Positions 1 to 8,167 of a DNA stretch of 12,518 bases are shown one piece after another. A model generated the notes under the pieces. That model was not told the origin of the DNA. It made no database searches and saw only the letters and a program-made list of their open reading frames with translations. Positions within the stretch are counted from its first letter, which is position 1; each line of letters begins with the position of its first letter. The DNA comes from Psychrobacter sp. (GTDB lineage Bacteria; Pseudomonadota; Gammaproteobacteria; Pseudomonadales; Moraxellaceae). The position numbers and the translations under genes are program-made. The stretch is from positions 1-12,518 of the forward strand of contig JAAXIL010000074.1 in NCBI GenBank assembly GCA_012270355.1, in the 5' to 3' direction.

Positions 1-50
1 TCGGGCTCATAACCCGAAGGTCGTTGGTTCAAATCCAGCCCCCGCTACCA
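1..50 (+). tRNA. metY: Initiator tRNA-Met (CAT), 3' part only
   Basis: The window opens inside a tRNA. Positions 1-5 and 13-17 form the anticodon stem around a seven-base loop with anticodon CAT at 8-10. The stem carries the three consecutive G:C pairs (GGG/CCC) typical of initiator tRNA. The T arm contains GGTTCAAATCC, and the encoded CCA end is at 48-50. The D arm and 5' acceptor strand lie outside the window, so the 1:72 mismatch that marks initiators cannot be checked; position 72 reads T. Its place just upstream of rimP-nusA-infB matches metY in Escherichia coli. The gene symbol rests on that synteny. Confidence 0.93.
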
Positions 51-81
51 CTTTTAATCTTACTCTTTTTTATGTGTTTTT

Positions 82-110
82 AACCCACCAGTATGTTTGT
101 GGGTTTTTTT
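82..110 (+). terminator. Intrinsic terminator after the initiator tRNA
   Basis: AACCCAC (82-88) pairs with GTGGGTT (99-105) across a 10-nt loop and runs into seven T residues. It separates the tRNA transcript from rimP, so rimP-nusA-infB probably has its own promoter in addition to any read-through. Confidence 0.85.
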
Positions 111-135
111 GTACTTGCGATTTGTGTTTAACTGA

Positions 136-164
136 TTCGCAACCTTGATGAGTTAGAATAATAT
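136..164 (+). promoter_or_regulatory. Possible weak promoter for rimP-nusA-infB
   Basis: TTCGCA (136-141), a 17-bp spacer and TAATAT (159-164) match the sigma-70 boxes at four of six positions each. The segment lies between the tRNA terminator and rimP, where a promoter is expected. TAGAAT at 154-159 is an alternative -10 without a good -35. This is a tentative placement. Confidence 0.3.
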
Positions 165-202
165 ATTGCACGGTACATAAATCATTTAAATTATCTTAAG
201 AC

Positions 203-706
203 ATGAAACTATCCAATAAAATTACTGAGCTTACTCAAATTATTGCCCCTGCGGTGGCGGCTTGTGATGTGGCATTGTGGGGCGTAGAGTTTTCCCCACA
301 AGGGGGTCGCTCGATGCTACGTATTTATATCGAAGCCTTGCCCGATGCCAAAAATCAAGACAAGCAGGTGACGATCGAAGACTGTGCGGCAGTGACGCAT
401 CAAGTCAGTGGTGTGTTAGAGGTACATGACCCGATTGCAGGTGAGTATGTGCTGGAAGTATCATCGCCTGGGCTTGACCGCTCGTTTTTCTCGCTCGAAC
501 AAATGCAAGATTATGTGGGTGAGACCGTACAACTGCGTTTGATTCATCCTGTAATTGACGGAGATGCTAAGACCAAACGTCGCAAGATGACAGGTAAATT
601 AACCGCTGTGAATGAACATTCGATTGATATTACGTTGGACGATGGGCAACAGTTTACGGTGCAGGGTGATAATTTGGACAAAGCCAGCTTAATTTATAGT
701 GAGTAA
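203..706 (+). CDS. rimP: Ribosome maturation factor RimP
   Basis: The 167-residue product is RimP, a cytoplasmic factor that binds the free 30S subunit and helps its late maturation. The first half has the RimP N-terminal fold, with the stretch VALWGVEF near residue 25 and LRIYIE near residue 40. The family signature SSPGLDR is near residues 87-93 and is followed by the SH3-like C-terminal domain (RKMTGKL, then a DDGQQFTV strand). Length is close to the usual 150-170. The ATG at 203 gives a start just ahead of conserved sequence; the ribosome site before it (TTAAGAC) is weak. nusA follows after 102 nt, the usual neighbour. The stop is TAA. Confidence 0.96.
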   Translation: MKLSNKITELTQIIAPAVAACDVALWGVEFSPQGGRSMLRIYIEALPDAKNQDKQVTIEDCAAVTHQVSGVLEVHDPIAGEYVLEVSSPGLDRSFFSLEQMQDYVGETVQLRLIHPVIDGDAKTKRRKMTGKLTAVNEHSIDITLDDGQQFTVQGDNLDKASLIYSE

Positions 707-710
707 TTAT

Positions 711-741
711 AAAAAGCGTTTTATAGCAGTTGATGCTTTTT
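711..741 (+). other. Small hairpin between rimP and nusA
   Basis: AAAAAGC (711-717) and GCTTTTT (735-741) are exact inverted repeats around a 17-nt loop, just after the rimP stop. It is AT-rich and followed by only a short T run, so it would be at best a partial attenuator between rimP and nusA. Confidence 0.3.
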
Positions 742-808
742 AAATCGTCGCTTTAGCCCGAAGTAAAAAATCTTGAATTTTTATAACAAAACAAAAAGTA
801 GGTAACGC

Positions 809-2344
809 ATGAGTCGTGAAATTTTAACGGTGGTTGAAACCGTCAGTAACGAAAAAGGCTTAAATCCTGAAGATATTTTTGAAGCGATTGAGCAAGCCCT
901 TGTCGTCTCGACTAAAAAGAAGGTCTATACCGATCAGCCTGAAGTGGCGTTGCGGGTAGATATTGACCGCAAAACGGGCGATTATGACACCTATCGTTAT
1001 TGGACTGTGGTGGCGGACGAAGACCACGAAATGCCCGCTTGTCAGTTGGCACTCAGCGATCTTGATGAAAATGAATGGTCACTTGGCGACATTAAAGAAG
1101 AGCAAATTGAATCGATTGAATTTGGTCGCATTGCCGCCACGCAAGCCAAACAAGTCATCATTCAAAAAATTCGTGAAGCCGAACGGGCGTTGACGGCGGA
1201 TATGTTTGAGCCACGCATTGGCGAGATGTTGTATGGCATCGTCAAAAAACAAACCAAAGATGGCTATATTATTGATTTGGGTGACAACGCCGAGGGCTAT
1301 CTTGCCCGTGACCAAATGTTACCCCATGAAAAATTGACGGTGCAATCTCGCATCAATGCCATTTTGTATCATGTTAATCGGGAAAATCGTGGGGCACAAT
1401 TGTTGCTTTCTCGCACGCACCCCGATATGTTGGCGGCTTTGATGACCAAAGAAGTGCCAGAAATCAGTGAGCAAACCATTGAAATTCGGGATGTGGCACG
1501 TCAGCCTGGTGTGCGAGCGAAAATTTCGGTCAAAACCAATGACCATCGCATTGATCCGGTTGGAGCATGTATCGGAATGCGGGGTACTCGAATTCAGGCG
1601 GTGCAACAAGATTTGGATGGTGAACGCATTGATGTCATCGTGTGGTCAGACGATCCTGCCCAATATATCATCAGTGCTCTAGAGCCAGCCGATGTGAATA
1701 GCATCATCCTTGATGAAGATGCCCGCACCGCCGACATTGTGTTCAGTGCTAATGACCAATTGGCTCGAGCGATTGGGGCACAAGGGCAAAACGTTCGCCT
1801 TGCCTCAGAACTGACAGGTTATAAGCTTAATATGATGCTCGAAGAAGAATATCTTGAGCGACAACAAAGCGAAACCAAAGGTTATATCGATTTATTTTAT
1901 AATAAATTGGAAGTTGATGAAGATTTGGCTCAAGCTTTGGTTGATGTGGGTTTTACCACTATCGAAGAGGTGGCGTATGTGCCGTTTGAAACTTTCTATG
2001 ATATTGAAGGTTTGGACGATGAGGCCATCGAGATGATTCAAGAGCGTGCCAAAGAAGTGGTGATTGCCGATGAATTGGTCAAACAGCAAAACATGAAAGA
2101 GCCAAGCCAAGAGCTCTTGGATATGGAAGGCATGACGGTAGATTTGGCGTATAAACTCGCTCAAAAAGATATCATTACCGTAGATGATTTGGCGGAGCAA
2201 GCCATTTTTGATATCGAAGACATTGAGGGGCTGGGTAGCGAGTTGGCGGGACAGCTTATCATGACTGCTCGAGCATCTTGGTTCGACGAAACTGACGATG
2301 CTTCAGATGATGCGTCAAGTGATAAGTCTGACGATGCGTCTTAA
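809..2344 (+). CDS. nusA: Transcription termination/antitermination factor NusA
   Basis: The 511-residue product is NusA, an RNA polymerase-binding factor that promotes pausing, intrinsic termination and rRNA antitermination. Domains appear in the expected order: an N-terminal polymerase-binding domain (about 1-130), an S1 domain (about 135-200, starting IGEMLYG), KH1 with GMRG at 256-259, KH2 with GAQG at 323-326, and two C-terminal acidic helix-hairpin repeats (about 360-490) as in Escherichia coli NusA. The last 14 residues form a Ser/Asp-rich tail with repeated DDAS. GTAGG 7-11 nt before the ATG is a fair ribosome site. infB follows after an unusually structured 233-nt spacer. The stop is TAA. 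Confidence 0.98.
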   Translation: MSREILTVVETVSNEKGLNPEDIFEAIEQALVVSTKKKVYTDQPEVALRVDIDRKTGDYDTYRYWTVVADEDHEMPACQLALSDLDENEWSLGDIKEEQIESIEFGRIAATQAKQVIIQKIREAERALTADMFEPRIGEMLYGIVKKQTKDGYIIDLGDNAEGYLARDQMLPHEKLTVQSRINAILYHVNRENRGAQLLLSRTHPDMLAALMTKEVPEISEQTIEIRDVARQPGVRAKISVKTNDHRIDPVGACIGMRGTRIQAVQQDLDGERIDVIVWSDDPAQYIISALEPADVNSIILDEDARTADIVFSANDQLARAIGAQGQNVRLASELTGYKLNMMLEEEYLERQQSETKGYIDLFYNKLEVDEDLAQALVDVGFTTIEEVAYVPFETFYDIEGLDDEAIEMIQERAKEVVIADELVKQQNMKEPSQELLDMEGMTVDLAYKLAQKDIITVDDLAEQAIFDIEDIEGLGSELAGQLIMTARASWFDETDDASDDASSDKSDDAS

Positions 2345-2355
2345 ATCGCATTACA

Positions 2356-2388
2356 AGCAATCATTGATGGTAGGTTTCGATTGCTACC
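2356..2388 (+). other. Competing small hairpins downstream of nusA
   Basis: AGCAATC (2356-2362) can pair with GATTGCT (2379-2385), while GGTAG (2369-2373) can pair with CTACC (2384-2388). The two helices use overlapping bases, so only one can form at a time. No T run follows. A regulatory or RNA-processing role is possible but unproven. Confidence 0.35.
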
Positions 2389-2440
2389 TTCAGTTAAGAC
2401 TGGCGTTAACATATCGAATCATTAACAAATTTTTATAACG

Positions 2441-2470
2441 GCAAAACGAATCTGAATGTATTCGTTTTGC
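2441..2470 (+). other. Perfect 11-bp hairpin in the nusA-infB spacer
   Basis: GCAAAACGAAT (2441-2451) and ATTCGTTTTGC (2460-2470) are perfect inverted repeats with an 8-nt loop. The following bases are GGGTCGG, not T, so it is not a standard intrinsic terminator. It could be an mRNA-processing or stabilising stem, or a protein-binding palindrome, in the infB leader. Confidence 0.55.
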
Positions 2471-2577
2471 GGGTCGGATTAACGTTCAAATTCATTTTTG
2501 TCTTAATCGGTGAATACCCATTAAGTCAATTTTAATCGTAATAACACCAGATTTAAAAACATAATAGGTTAGACATA

Positions 2578-5298
2578 ATGGCAGATAAAACGGTCAAAGA
2601 ACTCGCAGAAATGGTCAGCAAAACCGTCAGTGAGTTGCAACAGCAACTCGTTGATGCGGGGATGCCTGAGCGTGGCGAGGACGACCTGGTCACCGAGCTT
2701 GAGCAAGAGCAATTGGTGGCATACCTAAAACAGTCGCACGGGCAAGAACGCAAGCGTCGCATTAGTCTAAAATCCAAGACCACGAGTACCGCTCGAGTCA
2801 CGGGATCATCAGGCAAAGCCAAAAGCGTGAACGTCGAGGTGCGAAAGAAAAAAGTATTCGAAAAGCCTGACCCAAATAAATTAGCCGAAGAAATTGCTGC
2901 TCGAGAAAAGGCAGTTGCTGAAGCTAAAGAGCGGGCGTTGCAAGAAGCCAAGCAAAAAGAACAGGCTAAAAAAGAGGCGGAAGAACGTCAAGCAGCAACC
3001 TTAGCGGCAATGCGGGCGAATTTGGGTGGCGGACAATCGGACACCGCAAGCGATGAAGAAGTCGCCAGCGTGGTGGTGAAAAAAGGTAGTAAGGCTGCGG
3101 ATGATGCCAAAGCAAATGTGAAGAAAAAGGCAGTCGCTAAAGCCCCGCCGAAGGTAGAAACCGAAGCAGAACGCAAAGAGCGAGAAGCACGGGAAGCCGA
3201 AGAAGAACGCCTACGTAAAATTGAGGCAGAAACTCGCCGCAAACAAGCTGAAGAAGCTCAAAAGCGTACGCTTGAAGAAATGCGAAAAATGGCGGGCAAA
3301 TATTCGGATAAAGAGCCAGTTGCTGAAGTGCGTAAAGATGAGCCACTTGCCGAAGGTTTGGTGGGTGAAGCTCTAGAAGAGTCGTTTGAGAAAGAACGTC
3401 GTGAAATTAAACGGGGGTCGTCAAGCACGGCAGCCCGCGGACGTCGCCGCAAAAGCCAAGAAGAGCGGGAAATTCGCAACCGTCGGCATGGCTTAAAATC
3501 CAGCCAAGCAGGACAGCATACCTTCAAAAAGCCGGTTGAAGAAATCGTTTATGACGTGGAAATTGGCGAACAAATCGTGGTGTCTGATTTGGCACAACGC
3601 ATGGCAGTCAAAGCCCGTGAAGTCGTTAAGATGCTCATGAAAATGGGTGAGATGGTGTCAGAGTCTGACAGTATCGATCAAGCGACAGCTAGCTTAGTGG
3701 TGGAAGAGTTGGGGCATAACCCGATTGCCGTTAGTGACACTCGTGTCGAGGACGAACTGCAAGATGCGGTTGCCGAACGTCGCAGTAATGTGCAAACCCG
3801 TCCGCCTGTGGTCACCATCATGGGACATGTGGATCATGGTAAAACCTCGCTACTGGATAAAATTCGGGAAGCGAAGGTTGCGTCAGGCGAAGCAGGGGGC
3901 ATCACCCAGCATATCGGAGCGTATCATGTCGAAACCGATCGTGGCGTGATTACTTTCCTTGACACACCTGGACACGCTGCCTTTACCGCCATGCGGTCAC
4001 GAGGGGCTCAGGCAACGGATATTGTGGTGATTGTTGTTGCCGCTGATGACGGCATGATGCCACAAACCGAAGAGGCAATCGACCATGCCCGAGCGGCAGG
4101 AACACCGATTATCGTTGCCATCAACAAAATTGATAAAGACTCGGCAGATCCTGACCGTGTCTTGAATGAGTTGACAACCAAAGAAGTCGTATCCGAAGAT
4201 TGGGGTGGTGACACGCCAATGGCTCGGGTATCTGCCAAAACGGGCGAGGGCATTGATGACCTGTTGGAACTTATCAGCCTTCAAGCCGAACTCATGGAAC
4301 TCGATGCCCCAACCGATGGTGCGGCTCAAGGGGTAGTCATTGAATCTCGTTTAGATAAAGGTCGTGGAGCGGTCGCCAGCCTGTTGGTTAAAAAAGGCAC
4401 GCTTAATCAAGGCGACTTAGTATTGGCGGGCGAGTTTTACGGTAAAGTACGAGCGATGACCGATGAAGATGGCAATCGCACTAAATCAGCAGGACCATCG
4501 ATTCCCGTAGAAATTTTGGGCTTGCCCGATACCCCAGCAGAGGGCAGTGAAGTCCTTGTGGTTTCTGATGAGAAAAAAGCCCGTGCAGTGGCGGCATTCC
4601 GTGCGAACCGTGAGCGGGAAGCCCAGCTTGAACGCCAAAACAAGATGCGATTAGAAAGCATGTTTGAGCAAATGGGTCAAGAAGATGTGTCGTTCTTAAA
4701 CATTATTCTCAAAACCGATGTGCGTGGTTCGCTTGAAGCCTTGCTGGTTGCGTTAAATGAGTTGTCAACCGATGAAGTCAAGGTAAAAGTGATTAGCTCA
4801 GGTGTTGGACCGATTACTGAATCTGACGTCACGCTTGCCGAATCGAGCGAAGCGGTACTGCTTGGCTTTAACGTGCGAGCTGACACCACTGCCAAACGCA
4901 AAGCTGATGAAGCTGACCTCGATATCCGCTACTACAGCGTCATTTATGGCTTAATTGATGATGTGAAAGCTGCCATGAGTGGCATGCTATCCCCTGAACA
5001 CCGTGAAAAAATCTTGGGTATTGCTGAGGTGCGGGAAGTGTTCCGCTCGAGCAAATTTGGGGCTGCCGCTGGCTGTATGGTGGTTGAAGGTACGATTTAT
5101 CGTAACAAGCCAATTCGAGTTCTGCGTGATGATCAAGTCATCTTTACGGGACAACTGCAATCGCTACGCCGTTTCAAAGACGACGTGAACGAGGTACGAG
5201 CAGGCATGGAATGTGGTTTAGCGGTTAAAGGCTACGATGTGGAAGCAGGTGACAAAATCGAAGTGTTTGAAATTCAAGAGATTCAACGCACGATTTAA
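2578..5298 (+). CDS. infB: Translation initiation factor IF-2
   Basis: The 906-residue product is IF-2, the GTPase that brings initiator tRNA to the 30S subunit and promotes 50S joining. A small IF2 N-terminal domain (about 1-52) is followed by a long Lys/Glu/Ala-rich charged linker with helical stretches, then a second IF2 N-terminal-type domain (about 331-382). The G domain has G1 GHVDHGKT at 416-423, G2 GGIT at 440-443, G3 DTPGH at 462-466, G4 NKID at 516-519 and G5 SAK at 552-554. The remaining sequence holds the beta-barrel domains II and IV and domain III. The length is typical for gammaproteobacteria. TAGG 9-12 nt before the ATG supports this start. Shorter isoforms from internal starts are known in Escherichia coli but were not resolved here. 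The stop is TAA. Confidence 0.98.
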   Translation: MADKTVKELAEMVSKTVSELQQQLVDAGMPERGEDDLVTELEQEQLVAYLKQSHGQERKRRISLKSKTTSTARVTGSSGKAKSVNVEVRKKKVFEKPDPNKLAEEIAAREKAVAEAKERALQEAKQKEQAKKEAEERQAATLAAMRANLGGGQSDTASDEEVASVVVKKGSKAADDAKANVKKKAVAKAPPKVETEAERKEREAREAEEERLRKIEAETRRKQAEEAQKRTLEEMRKMAGKYSDKEPVAEVRKDEPLAEGLVGEALEESFEKERREIKRGSSSTAARGRRRKSQEEREIRNRRHGLKSSQAGQHTFKKPVEEIVYDVEIGEQIVVSDLAQRMAVKAREVVKMLMKMGEMVSESDSIDQATASLVVEELGHNPIAVSDTRVEDELQDAVAERRSNVQTRPPVVTIMGHVDHGKTSLLDKIREAKVASGEAGGITQHIGAYHVETDRGVITFLDTPGHAAFTAMRSRGAQATDIVVIVVAADDGMMPQTEEAIDHARAAGTPIIVAINKIDKDSADPDRVLNELTTKEVVSEDWGGDTPMARVSAKTGEGIDDLLELISLQAELMELDAPTDGAAQGVVIESRLDKGRGAVASLLVKKGTLNQGDLVLAGEFYGKVRAMTDEDGNRTKSAGPSIPVEILGLPDTPAEGSEVLVVSDEKKARAVAAFRANREREAQLERQNKMRLESMFEQMGQEDVSFLNIILKTDVRGSLEALLVALNELSTDEVKVKVISSGVGPITESDVTLAESSEAVLLGFNVRADTTAKRKADEADLDIRYYSVIYGLIDDVKAAMSGMLSPEHREKILGIAEVREVFRSSKFGAAAGCMVVEGTIYRNKPIRVLRDDQVIFTGQLQSLRRFKDDVNEVRAGMECGLAVKGYDVEAGDKIEVFEIQEIQRTI

Positions 5299-5332
5299 CT
5301 TGCTTATTTTTGCTCAATAATAAATGCTCATT

Positions 5333-5368
5333 AAAGACCTAGCAGGTCAGCCTGATAGGTCTTTTTTA
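5333..5368 (+). terminator. Strong intrinsic terminator after infB
   Basis: AAAGACCTA (5333-5341) pairs with TAGGTCTTT (5356-5364). After one G/A mismatch, an inner CAGG/CCTG stem caps a TCAG loop. A run of T residues follows (5362-5367). It splits the rimP-nusA-infB transcript from rbfA-truB. Confidence 0.9.
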
Positions 5369-5404
5369 TATATAGCTTGCCCAAAATACAACGGTTACGG
5401 TGTT

Positions 5405-5445
5405 AGACTCACTCGCTGTACTTGTTTGTACTATCTTCACTCGTC
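5405..5445 (+). repeat. Short interspersed repeat, copy A
   Basis: The segment includes TTGTACTATCTTCACTCGT, which recurs exactly in inverted orientation near 11014-11032. The flanks are similar in both copies, with CTCGCT/GCTGT upstream and an AT-rich tail downstream. It lies between the infB terminator and rbfA and looks like a degenerate intergenic repeat; no coding frame or transposase is associated with it. Confidence 0.6.
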
Positions 5446-5513
5446 TGCCTTGTACCCGTTGCATTCTGGATTGGCTATAACTGAATTTAGGATTAAAGGT
5501 AATTCCAATAATT

Positions 5514-5912
5514 ATGAACCAACGACTACAACGCTTAGGCGATCAGATTCAGCGGGAACTTGCGGTACTGATTCGGGATGACGTCAACGACACCCGTTTG
5601 ACTGGATTTGTCACCATCACTTCTGTCAAAGTCAGCTCAGATTTGGGCTATGCCGATGTCTATGTGACGGTGATGGAACCCGAAATGAATGATGCCATGA
5701 CCAAAACCAGCCATGAGCAAAGTTTGGATGTGCTTAACAATGCGGCAGGATTTTTGCGAACCGAGCTATCGCATCGCCTAAAAACCCGCACCACGCCTCG
5801 TCTTCGTTTTCATTATGATGAAGTGACGGCTCGTGGCAATTATATGATGGATCTGATTTCCAAAGCCAACGCCAGCTCTATAGGCGATGATACAGATGAC
5901 GACGCCGAATAA
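5514..5912 (+). CDS. rbfA: 30S ribosome-binding factor RbfA
   Basis: The 132-residue product is RbfA, which binds the 30S subunit near 16S rRNA helix 1 and is needed for late maturation and cold adaptation in Escherichia coli. It has the single KH-like fold: an N-terminal helix with RLGDQIQRELA, strands ITSVKVSSDLGYADVYV, a helix with LNNAAGFLRTELSHRL, and the conserved TTPRLRFHYDE. The C-terminus is an Asp-rich tail. AAAGGT lies about 13 nt before the ATG, rather far for a ribosome site. The gene overlaps the start of truB, which indicates translational coupling. The stop is TAA. Confidence 0.97.
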   Translation: MNQRLQRLGDQIQRELAVLIRDDVNDTRLTGFVTITSVKVSSDLGYADVYVTVMEPEMNDAMTKTSHEQSLDVLNNAAGFLRTELSHRLKTRTTPRLRFHYDEVTARGNYMMDLISKANASSIGDDTDDDAE

Positions 5913-6909
5913 CACTAACGGCAATCGCCCAACGATTAAGCAAAAAGTCAGTGGGGTGATTTTAATCGACAAACCGCAAGGCATGACCTCACAACAGGTG
6001 GTGTCAAAAGTAAAGTGGTTATTTAAATCGCCCGAGCACGATAGCAAGAAAGCGGGACATACAGGCACGCTTGACCCGATGGCAACAGGGCTATTGCCTG
6101 TATGCCTGGGGGAAGCTACCAAGTTTAGTCATTACCAGTTAGATGCCGATAAATCTTACGTTGCTCGGGTGCAACTCGGCACTCAAACCGACACGGGGGA
6201 CGCAGAAGGTAAGTCCATTGCCACAGCGTTCATTCCCAACCTTACTCAATCTCAGCTTAATGAAATCGCTCAAGCATTTATGGGCGAACAGTTGCAAACG
6301 CCACCCATGTATTCTGCCCTCAAAAAAGACGGCAAAAAGCTGTATGAATATGCCCGAGCAGGCATTGAAGTTGAGCGAGAACCCCGCCCAATTAGCATTA
6401 AAAATCTAGAACTCAAGCTCGTTCAAGCGGATGTTATTGAGCTTACGGTGACCTGCTCTAAAGGCACTTATGTACGCGTATTGGGCGAGGATGTTGCTAA
6501 GGGGTTGGGAACACTCGGACACTTAACTGCCTTAAGACGCACGTCAGTCGGCGATTTGTCGATAACCAATGCCATTACTCTTACCAATCTTGAAGCCCTA
6601 GCTTTAAACGAGCGGTTTGAAAAGTTGCTATCACCCGACGTATGCTTGGGGCAAATGCCCACATTAGTGCTGACTGAAGCGGATTGTCAACGACTGCGAT
6701 TAGGGCAACGTCTAAATATTAAATCGTTGATTACTACAGAGCTTGAAGCTGAACTAAAGAAACAAACTTTAGCTGAATTCTCGGATGATAGAGATAGTGA
6801 AAACCATCCATTAGACGTGCGTCTCTATCAGGATGATCAACAATTTGTTGGTCTTGGGGTATTATCCCGCAATGGGCGATTGCAACCAAAGAAAATGCTT
6901 AATCTGTAA
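5887..6909 (+). CDS. truB: tRNA pseudouridine(55) synthase TruB
   Basis: The 340-residue product is TruB, which isomerises U55 in the T loop of tRNAs. Near the N-terminus, GVILIDKPQGMTS matches the family's first motif. The catalytic segment GHTGTLDPMATG places the catalytic aspartate at residue 63. YSALKKDGKKLYEYAR and CSKGTYVRVLGEDVA follow in family order, and the C-terminus resembles a PUA-like domain. The ATG at 5887 overlaps rbfA by 26 nt; a second in-frame ATG at 5896 would overlap by 17 nt, and neither has a clearly better ribosome site. It is longer than Escherichia coli TruB (314), mainly through C-terminal insertions. The stop is TAA. Confidence 0.97.
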   Translation: MIQMTTPNNTNGNRPTIKQKVSGVILIDKPQGMTSQQVVSKVKWLFKSPEHDSKKAGHTGTLDPMATGLLPVCLGEATKFSHYQLDADKSYVARVQLGTQTDTGDAEGKSIATAFIPNLTQSQLNEIAQAFMGEQLQTPPMYSALKKDGKKLYEYARAGIEVEREPRPISIKNLELKLVQADVIELTVTCSKGTYVRVLGEDVAKGLGTLGHLTALRRTSVGDLSITNAITLTNLEALALNERFEKLLSPDVCLGQMPTLVLTEADCQRLRLGQRLNIKSLITTELEAELKKQTLAEFSDDRDSENHPLDVRLYQDDQQFVGLGVLSRNGRLQPKKMLNL

Positions 6910-7087
6910 GTTCAAACTTTAGTTCCACTCCTTTTTTTCATAACTTTCTTACAAAATTTACAACCTTACACATTTCTTTGCAGGGAACTTATCGTCTCAG
7001 TAGCCCTTAACCATTATTATTATTGAGTAGATTTCAAACAAAACAAATCTATAACAACTCACTCAAACTTATAAATGAGGTTAAACG

Positions 7088-7612
7088 ATGGCAAATATTG
7101 CATTCTTACTAGATACGGATTTTGAACAAGCCGAGTATGAGGACGTGAATGATAAACTTGTGGCAAAGGGTCACAACACGACGCTGATTACGACTAACGA
7201 TGACAAACAGGTTCAAGGCTTAAACCACACGGATAAAGGCGATAAATTTACAGCAGATTTGTTTGCCAAAGATGCGAACGCCTCTGATTACGATGCCATT
7301 GTCTTACCAGGGGGCACGGTTAATGCCGATGCATTGCGTATTAACGAAACCGCCCAAAACATGGTAAAAGCTTTTGCCGATTCAGAAAAACTCGTTGCTG
7401 CCATTTGCCATGCCCCTTGGATATTTGTGAATACCGGGCTTGCCAAAGGTAAAACATTGACCGCTTATAAAACGCTTCAAGCTGATTTGGAAAACGGTGG
7501 AGCTACTTTTGTTGACAAAGAAGTGCAGCAAGATGGTAATTTTATTACCTCTCGTACCCCTGACGATATTGATGCGTTTGTAGATGCGATTGATAAAGCT
7601 GTTAATGTTTAA
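7088..7612 (+). CDS. PfpI/DJ-1 family protein (YhbO-like)
   Basis: The 174-residue product belongs to the type-1 glutamine amidotransferase-like PfpI/DJ-1 family. The nucleophile elbow AICHAPW places the likely catalytic Cys at 107 with His at 108. An upstream Glu at 13 (LDTDFEQ) fits the residue that assists the Cys, and LPGGTVNADALR holds the conserved LPGG. Relatives such as Escherichia coli YhbO are linked to protection from oxidative, heat and carbonyl stress; protease and deglycase activities have both been claimed, so the exact reaction is not asserted. GAGG at 7077-7080 is a good ribosome site. It sits between truB and rpsO with two tiny genes, outside the usual ribosomal order. The stop is TAA. 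Confidence 0.9.
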   Translation: MANIAFLLDTDFEQAEYEDVNDKLVAKGHNTTLITTNDDKQVQGLNHTDKGDKFTADLFAKDANASDYDAIVLPGGTVNADALRINETAQNMVKAFADSEKLVAAICHAPWIFVNTGLAKGKTLTAYKTLQADLENGGATFVDKEVQQDGNFITSRTPDDIDAFVDAIDKAVNV

Positions 7613-7655
7613 GATTTTGATTTAAAGTAATTCAAAATAAAATTTGGAGGATGGA

Positions 7656-7814
7656 ATGAGTGATAAACCGATGCAGGCTGTCGATAATGCCATTGAAAAA
7701 GAGTTCGATAAAATGACCCCTGAAAGCCTTGCCGATGCGACGACGGAAAGTGTCAGTGAAAAGCAACTTGGCGAGGATGCGGTAGAGAAAGTTGAAGAAG
7801 AAGGCAAAAAGTAA
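7656..7814 (+). CDS. Small charged protein of unknown function (52 aa)
   Basis: This frame encodes 52 residues beginning MSDKPMQAVDNAIEKEF and ending EKVEEEGKK. A strong ribosome site, GGAGG at 7646-7650, sits 5 nt before the ATG. The peptide is very rich in Glu, Lys, Asp and Ala, has no Cys, Trp or membrane segment, and is probably helical or disordered. An overlapping ATG at 7651 gives only two codons. It lies 43 nt after the PfpI-family gene and may share its transcript. I do not recognise a family; a stress-related role is a guess from context. The stop is TAA. Confidence 0.72.
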   Translation: MSDKPMQAVDNAIEKEFDKMTPESLADATTESVSEKQLGEDAVEKVEEEGKK

Positions 7815-7884
7815 TTATAAAGCTGAAAATTGCCGTTTTTAACTATAACCATTGAAGTTATACAAATTAAGCTGAGAGAAAGTT

Positions 7885-8052
7885 ATGGGACAACCTAATC
7901 CAAATGATACAAAGTTTGAGCAGCAAAAATCTGATTCAGAAATTGCAGGTCTTAAGAACCAAGCAGACGATAATCTAGGTGCTGGAGCAGATAAGTCCGA
8001 TGCTGAGGCTGCTAAAGGCATCAGTGACAACCTAGAGTCTAAGAAAAAATAA
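7885..8052 (+). CDS. Small hydrophilic protein of unknown function (55 aa)
   Basis: This frame encodes 55 residues beginning MGQPNPNDTKFEQQKSD and ending DNLESKKK. GAGAG lies 7-11 nt upstream as a modest ribosome site. The product is rich in Asp, Lys, Ala, Asn and Ser, lacks Cys, Trp and any hydrophobic stretch, and is probably disordered. It follows the 52-residue gene by 70 nt, a spacer that contains a small TATAAC/GTTATA hairpin (7844-7862), and is closed by the terminator at 8093-8124. The two small proteins resemble each other in composition but not clearly in sequence. Family unknown. The stop is TAA. Confidence 0.66.
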   Translation: MGQPNPNDTKFEQQKSDSEIAGLKNQADDNLGAGADKSDAEAAKGISDNLESKKK

Positions 8053-8092
8053 TACTTGTTTATAGTTAAATAATTAACTTGATTAGTATGTG

Positions 8093-8124
8093 CAAAAAAC
8101 GGCTGACATCTCAGCCGTTTTTTG
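8093..8124 (+). terminator. 14-bp intrinsic terminator, probably bidirectional
   Basis: C followed by AAAAAACGGCTGA (8093-8106) pairs with TCAGCCGTTTTTT followed by G (8111-8124) around a CATC loop. T runs on the 3' side of both strands mean it could end transcription in either direction. Its DNA also contains the -35 box of the rpsO promoter. Confidence 0.92.
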
Positions 8125-8131
8125 TTATAGT
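8103..8131 (+). promoter_or_regulatory. Predicted sigma-70 promoter of rpsO, inside the terminator
   Basis: CTGACA (8103-8108), exactly 17 bp, then TATAGT (8126-8131) match the consensus at five of six positions each. TG at 8123-8124 adds an extended -10. Transcription would start near 8138 and give a leader of about 90 nt containing the rpsO hairpin. The -35 box lies in the upstream terminator stem-loop. Confidence 0.72.
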
Positions 8132-8167
8132 AACCGCCCTTTTTAGCCCACATCTTTAGGTTGTCTT

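Noticed and set aside
2553..3527. Several Ser/Arg-rich minus-strand open frames opposite the infB linker
   Set aside because: They are shadows of Lys/Glu/Ala-rich codons in infB.
5450..5481. TTGTAC and TATAAC as an rbfA promoter
   Set aside because: The spacing is 20 bp, too wide for a convincing sigma-70 promoter.
5324..5581. An 85-codon plus-strand frame between infB and rbfA
   Set aside because: It spans the infB terminator and the repeat, overlaps rbfA out of frame, and shows no protein-like features.
6984..7012. GGAACTT as an ECF-type (RpoE-like) -35 box for the PfpI-family gene
   Set aside because: No fitting -10 occurs 15-17 bp downstream; TCTCA is only a few bases away.
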